DNA of 64,000 nucleotides. Source: JAICKM01 sp050998805 (GTDB lineage Bacteria; Chloroflexota; Chloroflexia; QHBQ01; JAICKM01). Shown here in pieces: positions 17,189-25,177 of the stretch. A program made the translations under genes and the position numbers. Numbering within the stretch: the stretch's first letter is position 1; each line of letters starts with the position of its first letter. The stretch lies in NCBI GenBank assembly GCA_050998805.1, contig JBPCPV010000015.1:124001-188000 (forward strand). The letters run 5' to 3'. Below the pieces are notes generated by a model, which ran no database searches, was not told the origin of the DNA, and saw only the letters and a list, made by a program, of their open reading frames with translations.

Positions 17189-17275
17189 TATCCGCAGCTT
17201 ACCCGCGAATCCATTCAAGCCGCGCTGGCGTTCGCTGCCGAAGCCTTGCACTCAGCTGTGGCGGGAGCCTCTTAA
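17189..17275 (+). pseudogene. C-terminal remnant of a DUF433 protein
   Basis: The frame beginning at 17189 reads YPQLTRESIQAALAFAAEAL, then HSAVAGAS and a TAA. This is the C-terminal segment of the small DUF433 family (YPxLTxEDIxAALxYAA), often an antitoxin partner of DUF5615 proteins. The N-terminal half is missing because gcvPB ends immediately upstream. It was probably left by a deletion or insertion at this junction. Confidence 0.6.
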
Positions 17276-17373
17276 CAGACCGCGTAGGCGCTGCGTATGG
17301 AGTCCGCTTGTGGAATGGGAGAGGGACTGGATCAGCAAACTCGGCACCCAAGAAATTGGTAAGGAGAGAAATC

Positions 17374-18024
17374 TTGAAAAAGCTGCTCACTTCTGGTGGC
17401 ATCGTGAACAACAGCATTCGTAACGCACTGGTTGATATGATGGGCAAACCGATTGCCGAGGCCACTGCGTTGTTCGTTCCCACAGCAGAGCAACCGCTCG
17501 GACCCTTCTTTGTCGGGCGGTCGGCAAAAAATCTCCTACAACAGGAGTGGAAAGCGTTCGGAGTGCTGGAGCTAACTGCCCTGCCCAGTATCCCGCAAGA
17601 AGCCTGGCTACCGAAACTCGAAGCCGCTGACGTTCTACTGGTGGGAGGAGGCGATCCGCTGTATCTGTGCTACTGGATGCAGCAGTCGGGGCTGGCGGAC
17701 CTCTTGCCGGAGCTGCGCGAGACGGTCTATGTGGGAATGAGCGCCGGGAGCATGGTGCTGGCCCCCAACATCGGGCAGGAGTTTGTCAACTGGAGGCCGC
17801 CCACCGTTGGCGAGAGCGACAAGACGCTGGGGCTGGTCGATTTTGCGGTGTTTCCGCACCTGGACAACCCGGATTTGCCGGAGAATACGCTGGCCGTCGC
17901 AGAAAAATGGGCCGCCAAGCTGACTGTGCCGGGGTACGTGGTTGACGATGATACCGCAATCAAAGTGATCGACGGAGCGGTCGAAGTTATCTCCGAAGGC
18001 CATTGGAAATTATTTACGCCCTAA
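17374..18024 (+). CDS. Peptidase E-like protein (family S51, class I glutamine amidotransferase fold)
   Basis: 216 residues from the TTG at 17374, supported by aaggagag 6-7 bases upstream. The product starts MKKLLTSGGIVNNSIRNALV. VLLVGGGDPLYLCYWMQQSG and VYVGMSAGSMVLAPNIG carry the family pattern; the nucleophile is the Ser in GMSAGS. FAVFPHLDNPDLPENTL probably supplies the His. PepE cleaves Asp-X dipeptides; cyanophycinase is a relative. Base composition is clearly lower in GC than the gcv genes, suggesting acquisition. The gene lies inside the glycine-cleavage/lipoylation block without an obvious link to it. Confidence 0.85.
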   Translation: MKKLLTSGGIVNNSIRNALVDMMGKPIAEATALFVPTAEQPLGPFFVGRSAKNLLQQEWKAFGVLELTALPSIPQEAWLPKLEAADVLLVGGGDPLYLCYWMQQSGLADLLPELRETVYVGMSAGSMVLAPNIGQEFVNWRPPTVGESDKTLGLVDFAVFPHLDNPDLPENTLAVAEKWAAKLTVPGYVVDDDTAIKVIDGAVEVISEGHWKLFTP

Positions 18025-18065
18025 GTTCGAGTTGCTAGGGTGTCACTCCCTAGGTAAAGATGGCG

Positions 18066-18124
18066 GCCAACGACGAGCAACAAAGTTCCCAGAATAAGTA
18101 GAGGAGGAACTTTGTTGCGTTGGC
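18066..18124 (+). repeat. Long imperfect inverted repeat downstream of peptidase E
   Basis: GCAACAAAGTTCC (18077-18089) pairs perfectly with GGAACTTTGTTGC (18106-18118) around a 16-base loop. Six more pairs (18066-18071 with 18119-18124) extend the stem past a five-base bulge. It lacks a T run, so it may be a processed hairpin, a small transposon remnant or a weak terminator. The surrounding 18025-18207 has no gene. Confidence 0.6.
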
Positions 18125-18207
18125 GAGTCTACACCTATGAAGTTCAGGACGCAACTCAGGCACAATCGTTAGGTTAGTGTTTCTGACAAAGCAGAATGGA
18201 GAGAGTC

Positions 18208-18420
18208 ATGGCTGGCTTCACGTTACCTGTAGTGGTTGGAAAAGATGAGGATGGATACTTTGCATTCCGTCCTTCATTAAAAGGGTGCTATACGCAAGGA
18301 GACACCTACGAAGAAGCCATTGAGAATATTGAAGAAGCGATCCAATTATACATCGAATCTCTTTTTGCGCACAGGGAATCTGTTCCAACAAGCGGAATGG
18401 TTAGTCTAAAGAACACATGA
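18208..18420 (+). CDS. HicB-like antitoxin-fold protein, orphan
   Basis: 70 residues from the ATG at 18208 (ggagag upstream); an in-frame ATG at 18196 is possible. It has the HicB partial RNase-H-like fold: LPVVVGKDEDGYFAFRPSLK, then GCYTQGDTYEEAIENIEEAI. HicB normally neutralises the RNase HicA, but no hicA is adjacent. The downstream neighbour is a ligase that overlaps it as ATGA. It is AT-rich compared with its flanks. It may be a solitary HicB, which is common, with no toxin role. Confidence 0.75.
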   Translation: MAGFTLPVVVGKDEDGYFAFRPSLKGCYTQGDTYEEAIENIEEAIQLYIESLFAHRESVPTSGMVSLKNT

Positions 18421-19313
18421 ACTGGCGCTTACTCCTCTCACCCCCCGAAGCCGGGCACTTGAATATGGCCCTCGACGAGGCGCTGCTCGAATCCGTCCTC
18501 GCTGGCGGGCCGCCGACCGTGCGCTTCTACGGCTGGCAGCCCGGCTGCCTCTCGGTCGGGGCGAACCAGCCGCTCGCCGCGCAGATCGACACCGATTGGG
18601 TTCGGGCGCAGGGCTACACCCTGGCCCGTCGGCCCACCGGCGGACGCGCTGTGCTCCACGACGGCGCGCGCGAGCTGACCTACAGCCTGGTCGCCCCCGA
18701 CGCGGACCCATGCGTGAGCGGCGGCGTGGTCGAGAGCTACCGCAAGATCAGCACCGGACTGGTGCGGGGGCTGGAGCGGCTCGGGATCGCGGCGCGCATG
18801 GCCGAGCCGCCGGAGGCTGCGGCAGCGCGTGGCGCGTCGCCCCTGGCGGGCGCGCGCGCCGAACTCGCCGCCCGCCGCAACGGACGCCCCAACCCCGGCC
18901 ACGACGACCCTGCGGGCGCGGTCTGCTTCGATGAGGCGACCGATTACGAGATCACCGTCGAGGGCCGCAAGGTGATCGGTAGCGCCCAAACGCGGCGTGG
19001 CGGGGCGCTGCTCCAACAGGGATCCGTCTTGCTTGACGCCGACCTAGAGCGTTGGTCGCGCGCCTTCCGCCACCCAAGCGAAGACGCCAGCCTCCGCGCC
19101 GAGACTCACCTCGCGCTACGCATGGCCGGCCTAAACGACTTCGCCCCCGCGCCCCTGCCAGCCGAGCAGGTCGCCGCTGCCCTCTGTGCCGGCTTCGAGG
19201 ACGCGCTAGGCATCACCCTCGAACCCGGTCATCTGACGCAAGCCGAACTCGCCCGCCGCCAAGACCTAGTGGAAACAAAATACGCAACAGACAACTGGAC
19301 CCTACGAAAGTAG
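18417..19313 (+). CDS. Lipoate-protein ligase/octanoyltransferase family (LipM-like)
   Basis: 298 residues of the biotin/lipoate ligase (BPL_LplA_LipB) fold. RRPTGGRAVLHDGARELTYS is the substrate-binding motif. AVCFDEATDYEITVEGRKVI places Cys170 where LipM octanoyltransferases keep the acyl-carrying cysteine, and GSAQTRRGGALLQQGSVLL follows with the conserved Lys/Gln region. A low-complexity Ala/Arg insertion spans about 130-168. It would attach octanoate or lipoate to GcvH and 2-oxoacid dehydrogenases. Its place between the gcv genes and lpdA supports this. It overlaps hicB by four bases. Confidence 0.88.
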   Translation: MNWRLLLSPPEAGHLNMALDEALLESVLAGGPPTVRFYGWQPGCLSVGANQPLAAQIDTDWVRAQGYTLARRPTGGRAVLHDGARELTYSLVAPDADPCVSGGVVESYRKISTGLVRGLERLGIAARMAEPPEAAAARGASPLAGARAELAARRNGRPNPGHDDPAGAVCFDEATDYEITVEGRKVIGSAQTRRGGALLQQGSVLLDADLERWSRAFRHPSEDASLRAETHLALRMAGLNDFAPAPLPAEQVAAALCAGFEDALGITLEPGHLTQAELARRQDLVETKYATDNWTLRK

Positions 19314-19315
19314 AA

Positions 19316-19357
19316 CTGAAAGCTGAAAGCTGAAAGCTGAAAGCTGAAAGCTGAAAG
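19316..19357 (+). repeat. Tandem CTGAAAG heptamer array (six units)
   Basis: Six perfect CTGAAAG copies lie between the lipM-like stop and the lpdA ribosome site. The reverse complement (CTTTCAG, three units) recurs at 39070-39090. Such arrays change length easily by slippage. Confidence 0.9.
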
Positions 19358-19382
19358 CTAACTCACAGGAGCAACGACACCT

Positions 19383-20831
19383 ATGCAGGAATACGACATC
19401 GCAATAATTGGCGGCGGGCCGGGCGGCTATGTGGCCGCGCTCGACGCCGGGATGCGGGGCGCGAACGTGGTGCTGGTCGAGAAGGACCGGCGGCTCGGCG
19501 GAACCTGCCTGCTCCGTGGCTGCATCCCCTCGAAGACGATGGTCAAGACCGCAGAGATACTCTCCGAGATGCGCCGCGCCGCCGAATTCGGTGTTACGGG
19601 TGGAGCCGAGCCGAACTGGGAGGGGATCGTCGCCCGCAAAGACAAGGTGGTGGACGGCCTTACGAAGGGGGTCAACGACCTCTTCAAGGCGCGCAAGATC
19701 ACCCGCCTAGAAGGCACCGGCCGCATCATGTCGCCGACCAGCGTGCTTGTGCAGGGCACGAACGCCAACACCGGCATGATGGGCACGATACGCGCCAAGA
19801 ACATAATCATCGCCACCGGCTCGGCCACCATCCTCGGCACTGAGCTTCCCGGCGGCGACTCGCCCCGCGTGATCACCAGCGACGAGATACTCGACCTCGA
19901 CTTGACGCTGCGCTCAATACCCGCCCTGCCTAAGAGCATGGTGGTGATCGGCGGTGGGATCGTCGGCATGGAGTTCGCCTCGATCTTCGCGGCTTACGGC
20001 ACGAAAGTCACAGCGGTGATCACCTCACCTCGCATCCTGCGGAACGTTGATGAGGAGATCGCGCGTCGCTTCTCGGCGCTACTCAAGGCGGCAGGCGTCG
20101 AAACCCTCCTCAAGACCACCGTGCAGGAGTTCCGCGACCGCGGCGACCGGCTCGAGGTGGTCGTGCAGACCGAGGGCAGCGCCGAACCCCGCGTGCTGGA
20201 ATGTGAGTACGCGCTCTACGCGAAGGGCCGCGTGCCCTACACCCAGGGCCTCGGCCTCGATGACATCGGCGTAACCACCCAGCGCGGCTACGTGCCGACC
20301 GATGAGTACATGCGGACGAACGTGCCGGGCATCTACGCCATCGGCGATGTGGTGCCGGGCCACATGCTCGCGCATGTCGCGTCCTATGAGGGCGAGGTCG
20401 CCGTGGACCACATCCTCGGCCACCCCCGCGCCGCCGACTACCGCGCTGTGCCCGACTGCATCTTCACGATCCCCGAAATCGCAAGCGTGGGCCTGACCGA
20501 GGCCATCGCTAAGGAGCAGGGCATCGCGGTGCGCGTCACCAAGTTCCCCTTCGCCGCGCTTGGCCGCGCCCTGGCGATAGGCGAGCCGCACGGCCTCGTC
20601 AAGCTGGTTTGCAGCAGCGAGGACCGCACCGTGCTCGGTATGCAGATCCTCGGTGCCCACGCCAGCGACGTGATCGCCGAAGGCACGCTTGCCGTCCAGC
20701 AGCGCGCCACCGCCGACGACCTCGCCCACACGATGCACGCCCACCCAACCATGCCCGAAGCCGTCCAGGAGACCGCCATAGCCCAAATCTTCGGCACCCC
20801 CCTCCACGTCAACGTGCCCACCCGAGCGTAG
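19383..20831 (+). CDS. lpdA: Dihydrolipoyl dehydrogenase
   Basis: 482 residues. This FAD flavoprotein reoxidises dihydrolipoyl H protein (L protein) and 2-oxoacid dehydrogenase complexes. The FAD loop is IAIIGGGPGGYVAALDAGM. The redox disulfide is in GGTCLLRGCIPSKTM. The NAD loop is VVIGGGIVGMEFASIFAAYG. The C-terminal His-Glu pair is in HAHPTMPEAVQET. All catalytic parts are present. A caggag ribosome site lies upstream, after the heptamer array. The location next to gcv and lipM genes fits a role as L protein. Confidence 0.95.
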   Translation: MQEYDIAIIGGGPGGYVAALDAGMRGANVVLVEKDRRLGGTCLLRGCIPSKTMVKTAEILSEMRRAAEFGVTGGAEPNWEGIVARKDKVVDGLTKGVNDLFKARKITRLEGTGRIMSPTSVLVQGTNANTGMMGTIRAKNIIIATGSATILGTELPGGDSPRVITSDEILDLDLTLRSIPALPKSMVVIGGGIVGMEFASIFAAYGTKVTAVITSPRILRNVDEEIARRFSALLKAAGVETLLKTTVQEFRDRGDRLEVVVQTEGSAEPRVLECEYALYAKGRVPYTQGLGLDDIGVTTQRGYVPTDEYMRTNVPGIYAIGDVVPGHMLAHVASYEGEVAVDHILGHPRAADYRAVPDCIFTIPEIASVGLTEAIAKEQGIAVRVTKFPFAALGRALAIGEPHGLVKLVCSSEDRTVLGMQILGAHASDVIAEGTLAVQQRATADDLAHTMHAHPTMPEAVQETAIAQIFGTPLHVNVPTRA

Positions 20832-21007
20832 TACGTAGTGCGGAGTGCGTAAGATTTAAGTCTACGTACTTGGGTGATTACCCACAACACGGGAATGGGT
20901 CGGTACTTGAAGTAAAGGCATCGTCTGTGGGAGAGTTGCTCTGCGCTCGATGCACTTGCCCAGGCACTGTTGCCTACGTACTCTGCACTCCGCACTCCGC
21001 ACTCGGA
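20832..21007. repeat. Repeat-rich gap between lpdA and the flavoprotein gene
   Basis: The ends carry gcggagtgcgtaag on the left and cgcactccgcactcc units on the right, an inverted arrangement also seen at 4642-4750. In the middle, 20922-20951 is a copy of the CGTCTGTGGGAGAG...CTCGAT dispersed repeat. Both neighbours converge here, and no ORF is credible. Confidence 0.5.
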
Positions 21008-22168
21008 TCAGCCGACGACCCCCGGGTACAATCCCTGGGTCAGCTTGCCCTCAGCGAAGCGCGACGGACGGTACGGGTGCAGCTCGGCTGCCTCGCCGGT
21101 CGTGATCAGTTGGGCCATGAGGTCGCCGACTGCGGGGCAGAGCTTGAAGCCGTGACCGCTGAATCCCAGCGCGAGGTACAGGCCGGAGACGCTGGGTGCC
21201 GCGCCCAACACTGGCTGCCAGTCGGGGGTCACGTCGTAGAGGCCCGCCCAGCCGCCTTTGCGGCTCGCCGTGGCAAGCAGCGGGAGCAGGCGGGTGGCCT
21301 CCCGGCTGAAGCGGTTTACTTCGTCCTGGGTCACGCCCTCGCCGTAGCCTTCGAGCGGCGCGGCCAGGAGAGCGTCGGCCTCGTCCACCGAGCCGATCCA
21401 GGTGTAATTCTCGCCGTCGGGCCGCAGGTAGATCTTGCGGCCCAGGTCGATCAGCACCGGGTGGATGCTCCCGAAGTCGGTGGGCCGCCGCAACTGCACG
21501 ATGGGGTGGCGGCTCGGGACTATCGGTACGCTGACGCCGATCGGGTCGAGCAGCCCCGGCCCCCAGACGTTCGCCGCGACGACCACCCGCTCCGTCGCCA
21601 CGAACTCCCCGCCGATCTCCACGCCCTGCACCCGCTCGCCGCGGACGCGGATGGCCGTCACCGCCGTACCGAGGCGGAAGGTCGCGCCGAGAAGGGCGGC
21701 TGCGGCGGTGTAGGCGGCGGTTGTTGCGACCGGGTCGGCGTATCCGGCCTCCGGCTCCCAGCAGAAGGCGGCGGTGCCTCCGGTTTCCAGCCTCGGCTCG
21801 ATCTCGCGCACCTCCTCCCGGCCCACCAACTGCGTGCGTATGCCGATTGCCTGCTGCATCGCCACGTTGCCGGCCAGCGCCTCCGCCTCGCCAGGCCCCG
21901 CCAGCACAAGCATCCCGGTCTGTCGGAAGCCTGCGTCGCCGCCGACCCTCTCGGCGAAGTGCTGGAAGACGCGGAGCGAGTGCATCGCCAGGACGGCGGT
22001 CGGCGGAGTGGAGTAGTGTTGGCGGACGATGGCCCCCGACTTCCCCGTGTTGCCGCCAGCCAGCCCCCCGCGCTCGATCAGTGTCACATCGCGCACGCCG
22101 CGCAGCGCCAGGTGGTAGGCGAGGCTAGCGCCGTGGCAGCCGCCGCCGATGATCACGGTGTCGGGCAT
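21008..22168 (-). CDS. FAD-dependent oxidoreductase, sarcosine oxidase beta/DAO family
   Basis: 386 residues. The N-terminal dinucleotide loop is TVIIGGGCHGASLAYHLALR, followed by an Arg/Ser-rich FAD contact region (GLAGGNTGKSGAIVRQHYST). ALGFSGHGFKLCPAVGDLMA near the C-terminus is the typical DAO-family closing motif that contacts FAD. Members oxidise N-methyl or secondary amines such as sarcosine or dimethylglycine, or D-amino acids. If the substrate is N-methylglycine the product would feed the gcv system nearby, but that is inference. It is followed downstream by repeats, and its upstream neighbour is the cyclodeaminase fusion gene five bases away. Confidence 0.85.
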   Translation of the reverse strand: MPDTVIIGGGCHGASLAYHLALRGVRDVTLIERGGLAGGNTGKSGAIVRQHYSTPPTAVLAMHSLRVFQHFAERVGGDAGFRQTGMLVLAGPGEAEALAGNVAMQQAIGIRTQLVGREEVREIEPRLETGGTAAFCWEPEAGYADPVATTAAYTAAAALLGATFRLGTAVTAIRVRGERVQGVEIGGEFVATERVVVAANVWGPGLLDPIGVSVPIVPSRHPIVQLRRPTDFGSIHPVLIDLGRKIYLRPDGENYTWIGSVDEADALLAAPLEGYGEGVTQDEVNRFSREATRLLPLLATASRKGGWAGLYDVTPDWQPVLGAAPSVSGLYLALGFSGHGFKLCPAVGDLMAQLITTGEAAELHPYRPSRFAEGKLTQGLYPGVVG

Positions 22169-22173
22169 CGCGA

Positions 22174-23007
22174 CTAGCTCCGCAGCCCCGCGACAGCCGA
22201 CCGCATCCGCTCGGCGAAGGCGGCGTCGGTGATCGAGCCGAGGTTGATCTCGACGTTCGCGATCGCCCCGTCGCGCCCCGCGCGGGCCAAGAGTTCGGCC
22301 ACGTAGGCGTCGCTGGCGACGTTCGGGTTCGCCTTCGCCCGCGCGACCCCCGCCAGCCCGACCACCTCATCTGCCGCCCGCGCCACCCTCAGCGGCACCT
22401 CGCACGCCCCCTGCAAGGCCGCCTGGATCGCCGCCCGACGCGCCTCCTTCTCCCCGTCACTCCCCTTCGGCAGCTTGTAGGCCGCGCCCACCGCGTCGTA
22501 TGCCTGGGTGTCCTCATCCACGGCTACGGCCAGCTCGGCCTGTAGCTTGCTCGCCCGCGCCAGCACGTCGCGGAGATCCTCCTCGACTGCCGCGAACTTC
22601 TCACGCCCCACCGTGAGGTTGCAGGCCATCGCCACCATCGCAGCACCCATCGCGGCGGCGAGCGCGCTACAACTCCCCCCGCCGGGCGTCGGCGACGGCG
22701 AGGCCAGCGTGTCGAGGTACTCTTTGACGCTCAGATCGATCAGGTTGCTCATAGTCGGCTCCTTCGAGTGGGCGCGGGCGAGGGCCTGCTTGGCGGCATG
22801 GCTCCGGCGGCGCAACCGGTATTCCCTTTGCCTGGCCGCGCGCCCGTCCGCCGCTTCCTCGTAGTAGGCGAGGCTCACCGGCAGCCTCGCCCGCGTGTAC
22901 CGCGCCCCACGGCCCCGCTCATGCGCCGCCACCCGCCGCGCCAGGTCGGTCGTCCAGCCCGTATAGTATGTGCCATCGGCGCAAAGCAGCAGGTAGACGT
23001 AAGGCAT
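22174..23007 (-). CDS. GIY-YIG endonuclease-like domain fused to formiminotransferase-cyclodeaminase domain
   Basis: 277 residues in one frame. Residues 1-85 are a complete UPF0213-type GIY-YIG domain (YVYLLLCADGTYYTGWTTDL, R25, and the RYTRARLPVSLAYYEE motif). Residues 86-277 are a cyclodeaminase/FchA domain with the folate-binding SPTPGGGSCSALAAAMGAAM. That domain converts methenyl- to formyl-tetrahydrofolate or deaminates formimino-THF. No stop separates the parts. An internal ATG at 22752 has gaagga 7 bases upstream, so the second domain may also be made alone. The folate link and the short gap to the amine oxidase suggest one-carbon metabolism. Confidence 0.8.
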   Translation of the reverse strand: MPYVYLLLCADGTYYTGWTTDLARRVAAHERGRGARYTRARLPVSLAYYEEAADGRAARQREYRLRRRSHAAKQALARAHSKEPTMSNLIDLSVKEYLDTLASPSPTPGGGSCSALAAAMGAAMVAMACNLTVGREKFAAVEEDLRDVLARASKLQAELAVAVDEDTQAYDAVGAAYKLPKGSDGEKEARRAAIQAALQGACEVPLRVARAADEVVGLAGVARAKANPNVASDAYVAELLARAGRDGAIANVEINLGSITDAAFAERMRSAVAGLRS

Positions 23008-23058
23008 TGCGGAGTGCGGAGTGCGTAGACTTGAATCTTACGCACTAACCACTAACCA

Positions 23059-23523
23059 CTACGCCAGCTGGCGCGCGATTTGCGCGGTGTGCGCGGCGTC
23101 GTGGGAGATGATGTGCAGGGCGTGCGAGCTGATCGTGATCCGGCCCTGCTCTTCGTGCCGGCCGGTTCGCTCCCAGGCTGAAGGAGGGAGGGCCTCGAGG
23201 TCGGTGACGAACGCGGCCTGGAGCGCCAGGAAGCTGGCCCAGGCTTCGGCCAGGGAGGCGGTAGCGTAGTTTCGCTCACGCGCCCATTGCTCCTGATCGT
23301 AGCTCGGCAGCACCGGATCTTCCTCGTCCCTCATCGCCCGCATCCGCTCGATCGCCCGCTCCTGCGCGTCCCGCAGGTGGCAGACCACCTCGACCACCGA
23401 CCAGTTCTCGTCGCCGCCGCGCGCCTCCCGCGCCTCCTCCTCCGTGCAGCCCGCCAGGAGCGCGCCTATCGTGTCGGGCGTGGCCCGCAAAGCGTCCAAC
23501 AGATCCTTCGCTGTGTCGTACAT
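23059..23523 (-). CDS. DinB-family four-helix-bundle protein
   Basis: 154 residues. DinB/YfiT proteins are metal-binding four-helix bundles, some with thiol transferase activity. The metal-binding His pattern is visible: one in VVEVVCHLRDAQERAIERM and two in SHALHIISHDAAHTAQIARQ. DENW before the first His helix is the usual family motif. A TTATACT box is present about 85 bases upstream. Its specific substrate is unknown. Confidence 0.85.
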   Translation of the reverse strand: MYDTAKDLLDALRATPDTIGALLAGCTEEEAREARGGDENWSVVEVVCHLRDAQERAIERMRAMRDEEDPVLPSYDQEQWARERNYATASLAEAWASFLALQAAFVTDLEALPPSAWERTGRHEEQGRITISSHALHIISHDAAHTAQIARQLA

Positions 23524-23704
23524 GTGTCCCTCCGTAGCAGGCGGTAAGCGGTAGGTAGGCAGTTGTCAGTGGTCGGTACGTAGCTGGACGATGGCGATGT
23601 TCCCCACCTCCGCAGTATAACATAAGCCCGGCAGGGGCGGCTATTGAAACCAACATAGATGGTTCGTAGTGAGCACTTCAGTGCTTCGTCGCAAGCCATG
23701 AGTC

Positions 23705-23914
23705 ATCGAGGGCGAAGCCGCTCCCCGACAGACACTGCCCCGTGAGCCGTCAATAATCACCCGCCCGTACCGCTGGCGTCTCGCCGGCCCGTGTATCCCG
23801 CCGTACCGCCTACCAACCACTAACCACCCACCACCAACCACTCGTCTGTGGGAGAGCGGCTCCGCCCTCGATTAGCTCACCTTCCGTCTGTGGGAGAGTC
23901 GCTCTGCGCTCGAT
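23705..23914. repeat. CGTCTGTGGGAGAG...CTCGAT dispersed repeats (three copies)
   Basis: Copies of a 30-base unit lie at 23843-23872, 23885-23914 (plus) and 23733-23705 (minus), with a fourth at 20922-20951. The consensus is CGTCTGTGGGAGAG, then YNGCTCYGCSCTCGAT, with GAG/CTC arms that could form a small hairpin. Variation between copies is mostly at paired positions (GCGGCTCCGCC versus GTCGCTCTGCG). Confidence 0.65.
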
Positions 23915-24165
23915 TTGCTTACAGCAGCCCCCTCCGACAGACACAGCCTCATACCATCCGCACTCCGCACTCCGCACTCCGCACTCAAAACATTCGTGTA
24001 TTCGTGGCCCGTATTCGTGGACGGCTTCGCAGCTACCCGCACTCCGCACTTGCCCCCCAAACCGCGTCAGATGCCTCTAGAACGCCCGTTCGCCTCCATA
24101 CCGCTATTAGACTCTCCCGGCATCCAGCCCGCTCCCGGCCATTCTAGAACGCCCCTCCCAGCTCA

Positions 24166-24220
24166 CGTACCGCCGGCGTCTCGGCGGCCCCGCGCCGTAC
24201 CGCCGGCGTCTCGGCGGCCT
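24166..24220 (+). repeat. CGTACCGCCGGCGTCTCGGC tandem pair
   Basis: Two near-identical units occur at 24166-24190 and 24196-24220. A diverged copy is at 23766-23790, and another lies inside a glycosyltransferase gene at 55145-55168. The core GCCGGCG...CGGCGGC is self-complementary. Confidence 0.6.
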
Positions 24221-24317
24221 GTGTGCCACTGTCCAATCCACCGCCCCGTATGCGGGTGGCCCCGCCCCGCCTCCACTGTCATTCTGACCCCACCCACTGT
24301 CATTCTGACCCTACCCA

Positions 24318-24346
24318 CTGTCATTCTGAGCGAAGCGAAGAATCTC
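24318..24346 (+). repeat. Dispersed TCATTCTGAGCGAAGCGAAG repeat, copy 3
   Basis: Full copy with an A for C variant. It is preceded by two truncated units (ACTGTCATTCTGACCC near 24275 and 24296), which gives a three-step ladder of about 21-22 bases. Confidence 0.6.
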
Positions 24347-24389
24347 TGCTGACCACCGACCACTGACCACTGATGCCGCCTAGGTCTTT

Positions 24390-24598
24390 CGGAGTATCTT
24401 TGGACCAAAATCGCCAAAAAGCTCCCAAATCTGGCAGTAAATGACCCCTGAAATGGATATTAAAAGTGAGGGGGTAAAAATAGCGGGGCGAAAACCCCCT
24501 ATTCCGTGCCTGAAAAAGAAATAGCGCGGCCCCGCGCCGGGACGCGTGCCGGTGGATTTTGGCCGGTTTCCCAAAAATACTCCGATCGGAGTATCTTT
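24390..24598. repeat. CGGAGTATCTTT direct repeats with an 18-bp palindrome
   Basis: CGGAGTATCTTT occurs at 24390-24401 and 24587-24598, bounding about 200 bases. The right copy is part of a perfect palindrome ATACTCCGATCGGAGTAT at 24577-24594. Between them are GGGG/CCCC-type pairings (near 24468-24502) and AT-rich segments. This could be a small non-autonomous element or a protein-binding site. Confidence 0.5.
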
Positions 24599-24873
24599 CA
24601 GAATGAGGAGGAAAGTAGTGAGTAATCTCGTGCCTACTCCTACAGCCTACTCGCAAAAGGTTATCTAATATTAGCCGCCAGGCACGAAATATCAGCCGGA
24701 GGTCGCCCGCCGTGCCTGACGCTGCCCCTGAAAGCTGCTGGGTTTCTGATAATCGCTGGTAAGCGTTCAGCATTGCGTGTGCAGCTGGCGGCAGAAAGTC
24801 AGGAAACGTGATAGAATAGGAGCATAAAACGCTGCGTGTCGAAATCGCAGCCTACGGGAGGAGAATTGCCGGA

Positions 24874-25173
24874 ATGATCAAGCTGATCGCGCTTTTCAAG
24901 AAGCCGGAGGATGTGGACGCCTTCGAGTTGCACTACAACGAGGTACATCTGCCGCTCATCCGGCAGGTACCCTATATGACCGAATTCGTTTCGAGCAAAG
25001 CCTGGGGCGCGCCACGGGGCGAGCCGGCATACTACCGGATGGCCGAGATGTGCTTCCCCGACCGCGAAGCCTTCGAGAAGGGCATGGCCTCCGACGAGAA
25101 TCGAGCCTCCGGCAAAGACCTGATGAGCTTTGCCCGCGATCTGGTGACGATTTTCTTCGTCGAGACGGAGTAG
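24874..25173 (+). CDS. EthD-family protein
   Basis: 99 residues, a normal size for the dimeric ferredoxin-like EthD fold. IKLIALFKKPEDVDAFELHY, then HLPLIRQVPYM, matches the family's KxLxxxKRKPGxSxEEFxxHW pattern. Members often accompany degradation enzymes (EthD is needed for ethyl tert-butyl ether degradation in Rhodococcus); the reaction is usually unknown. A gggaggag ribosome site precedes the ATG. It is four bases upstream of the crotonase gene, so they are surely co-transcribed. Confidence 0.82.
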   Translation: MIKLIALFKKPEDVDAFELHYNEVHLPLIRQVPYMTEFVSSKAWGAPRGEPAYYRMAEMCFPDREAFEKGMASDENRASGKDLMSFARDLVTIFFVETE

Positions 25174-25177
25174 GGTC

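Larger units (their letters stand above)
23524..24873. other. 1.35-kb repeat-rich region without genes
   Basis: No ORF here has a recognisable protein, a ribosome site and normal codon use together. The stretch holds many copies of short repeats: CGTCTGTGGGAGAG...CTCGAT (three), CGTACCGCCGGCGTC (three), TCATTCTGA units (one full, two partial), actccgcactccgcac arrays, and TCTAGAACGCCC pairs (near 24077 and 24143). From about 24380 to 24620 the sequence turns AT-richer, with a palindrome and direct repeats. The right end holds the EthD ribosome site. Confidence 0.7.

Noticed and set aside
18025..18180. Integron attC site around peptidase E and hicB
   Set aside because: GTTAGGT at 18168 fits the 3' core pattern and a long hairpin is present, but no matching 5' RYYYAAC site pairs with it, and there is no integrase.
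19316..19357. CRISPR array
   Set aside because: The repeat unit is seven bases with no spacers; it is a simple tandem repeat.
24321..24773. Minus-strand open frame of 150 codons in the repeat region
   Set aside because: It crosses the palindrome and the TCATTCTGA repeat, has no ribosome site and has no recognisable domain.
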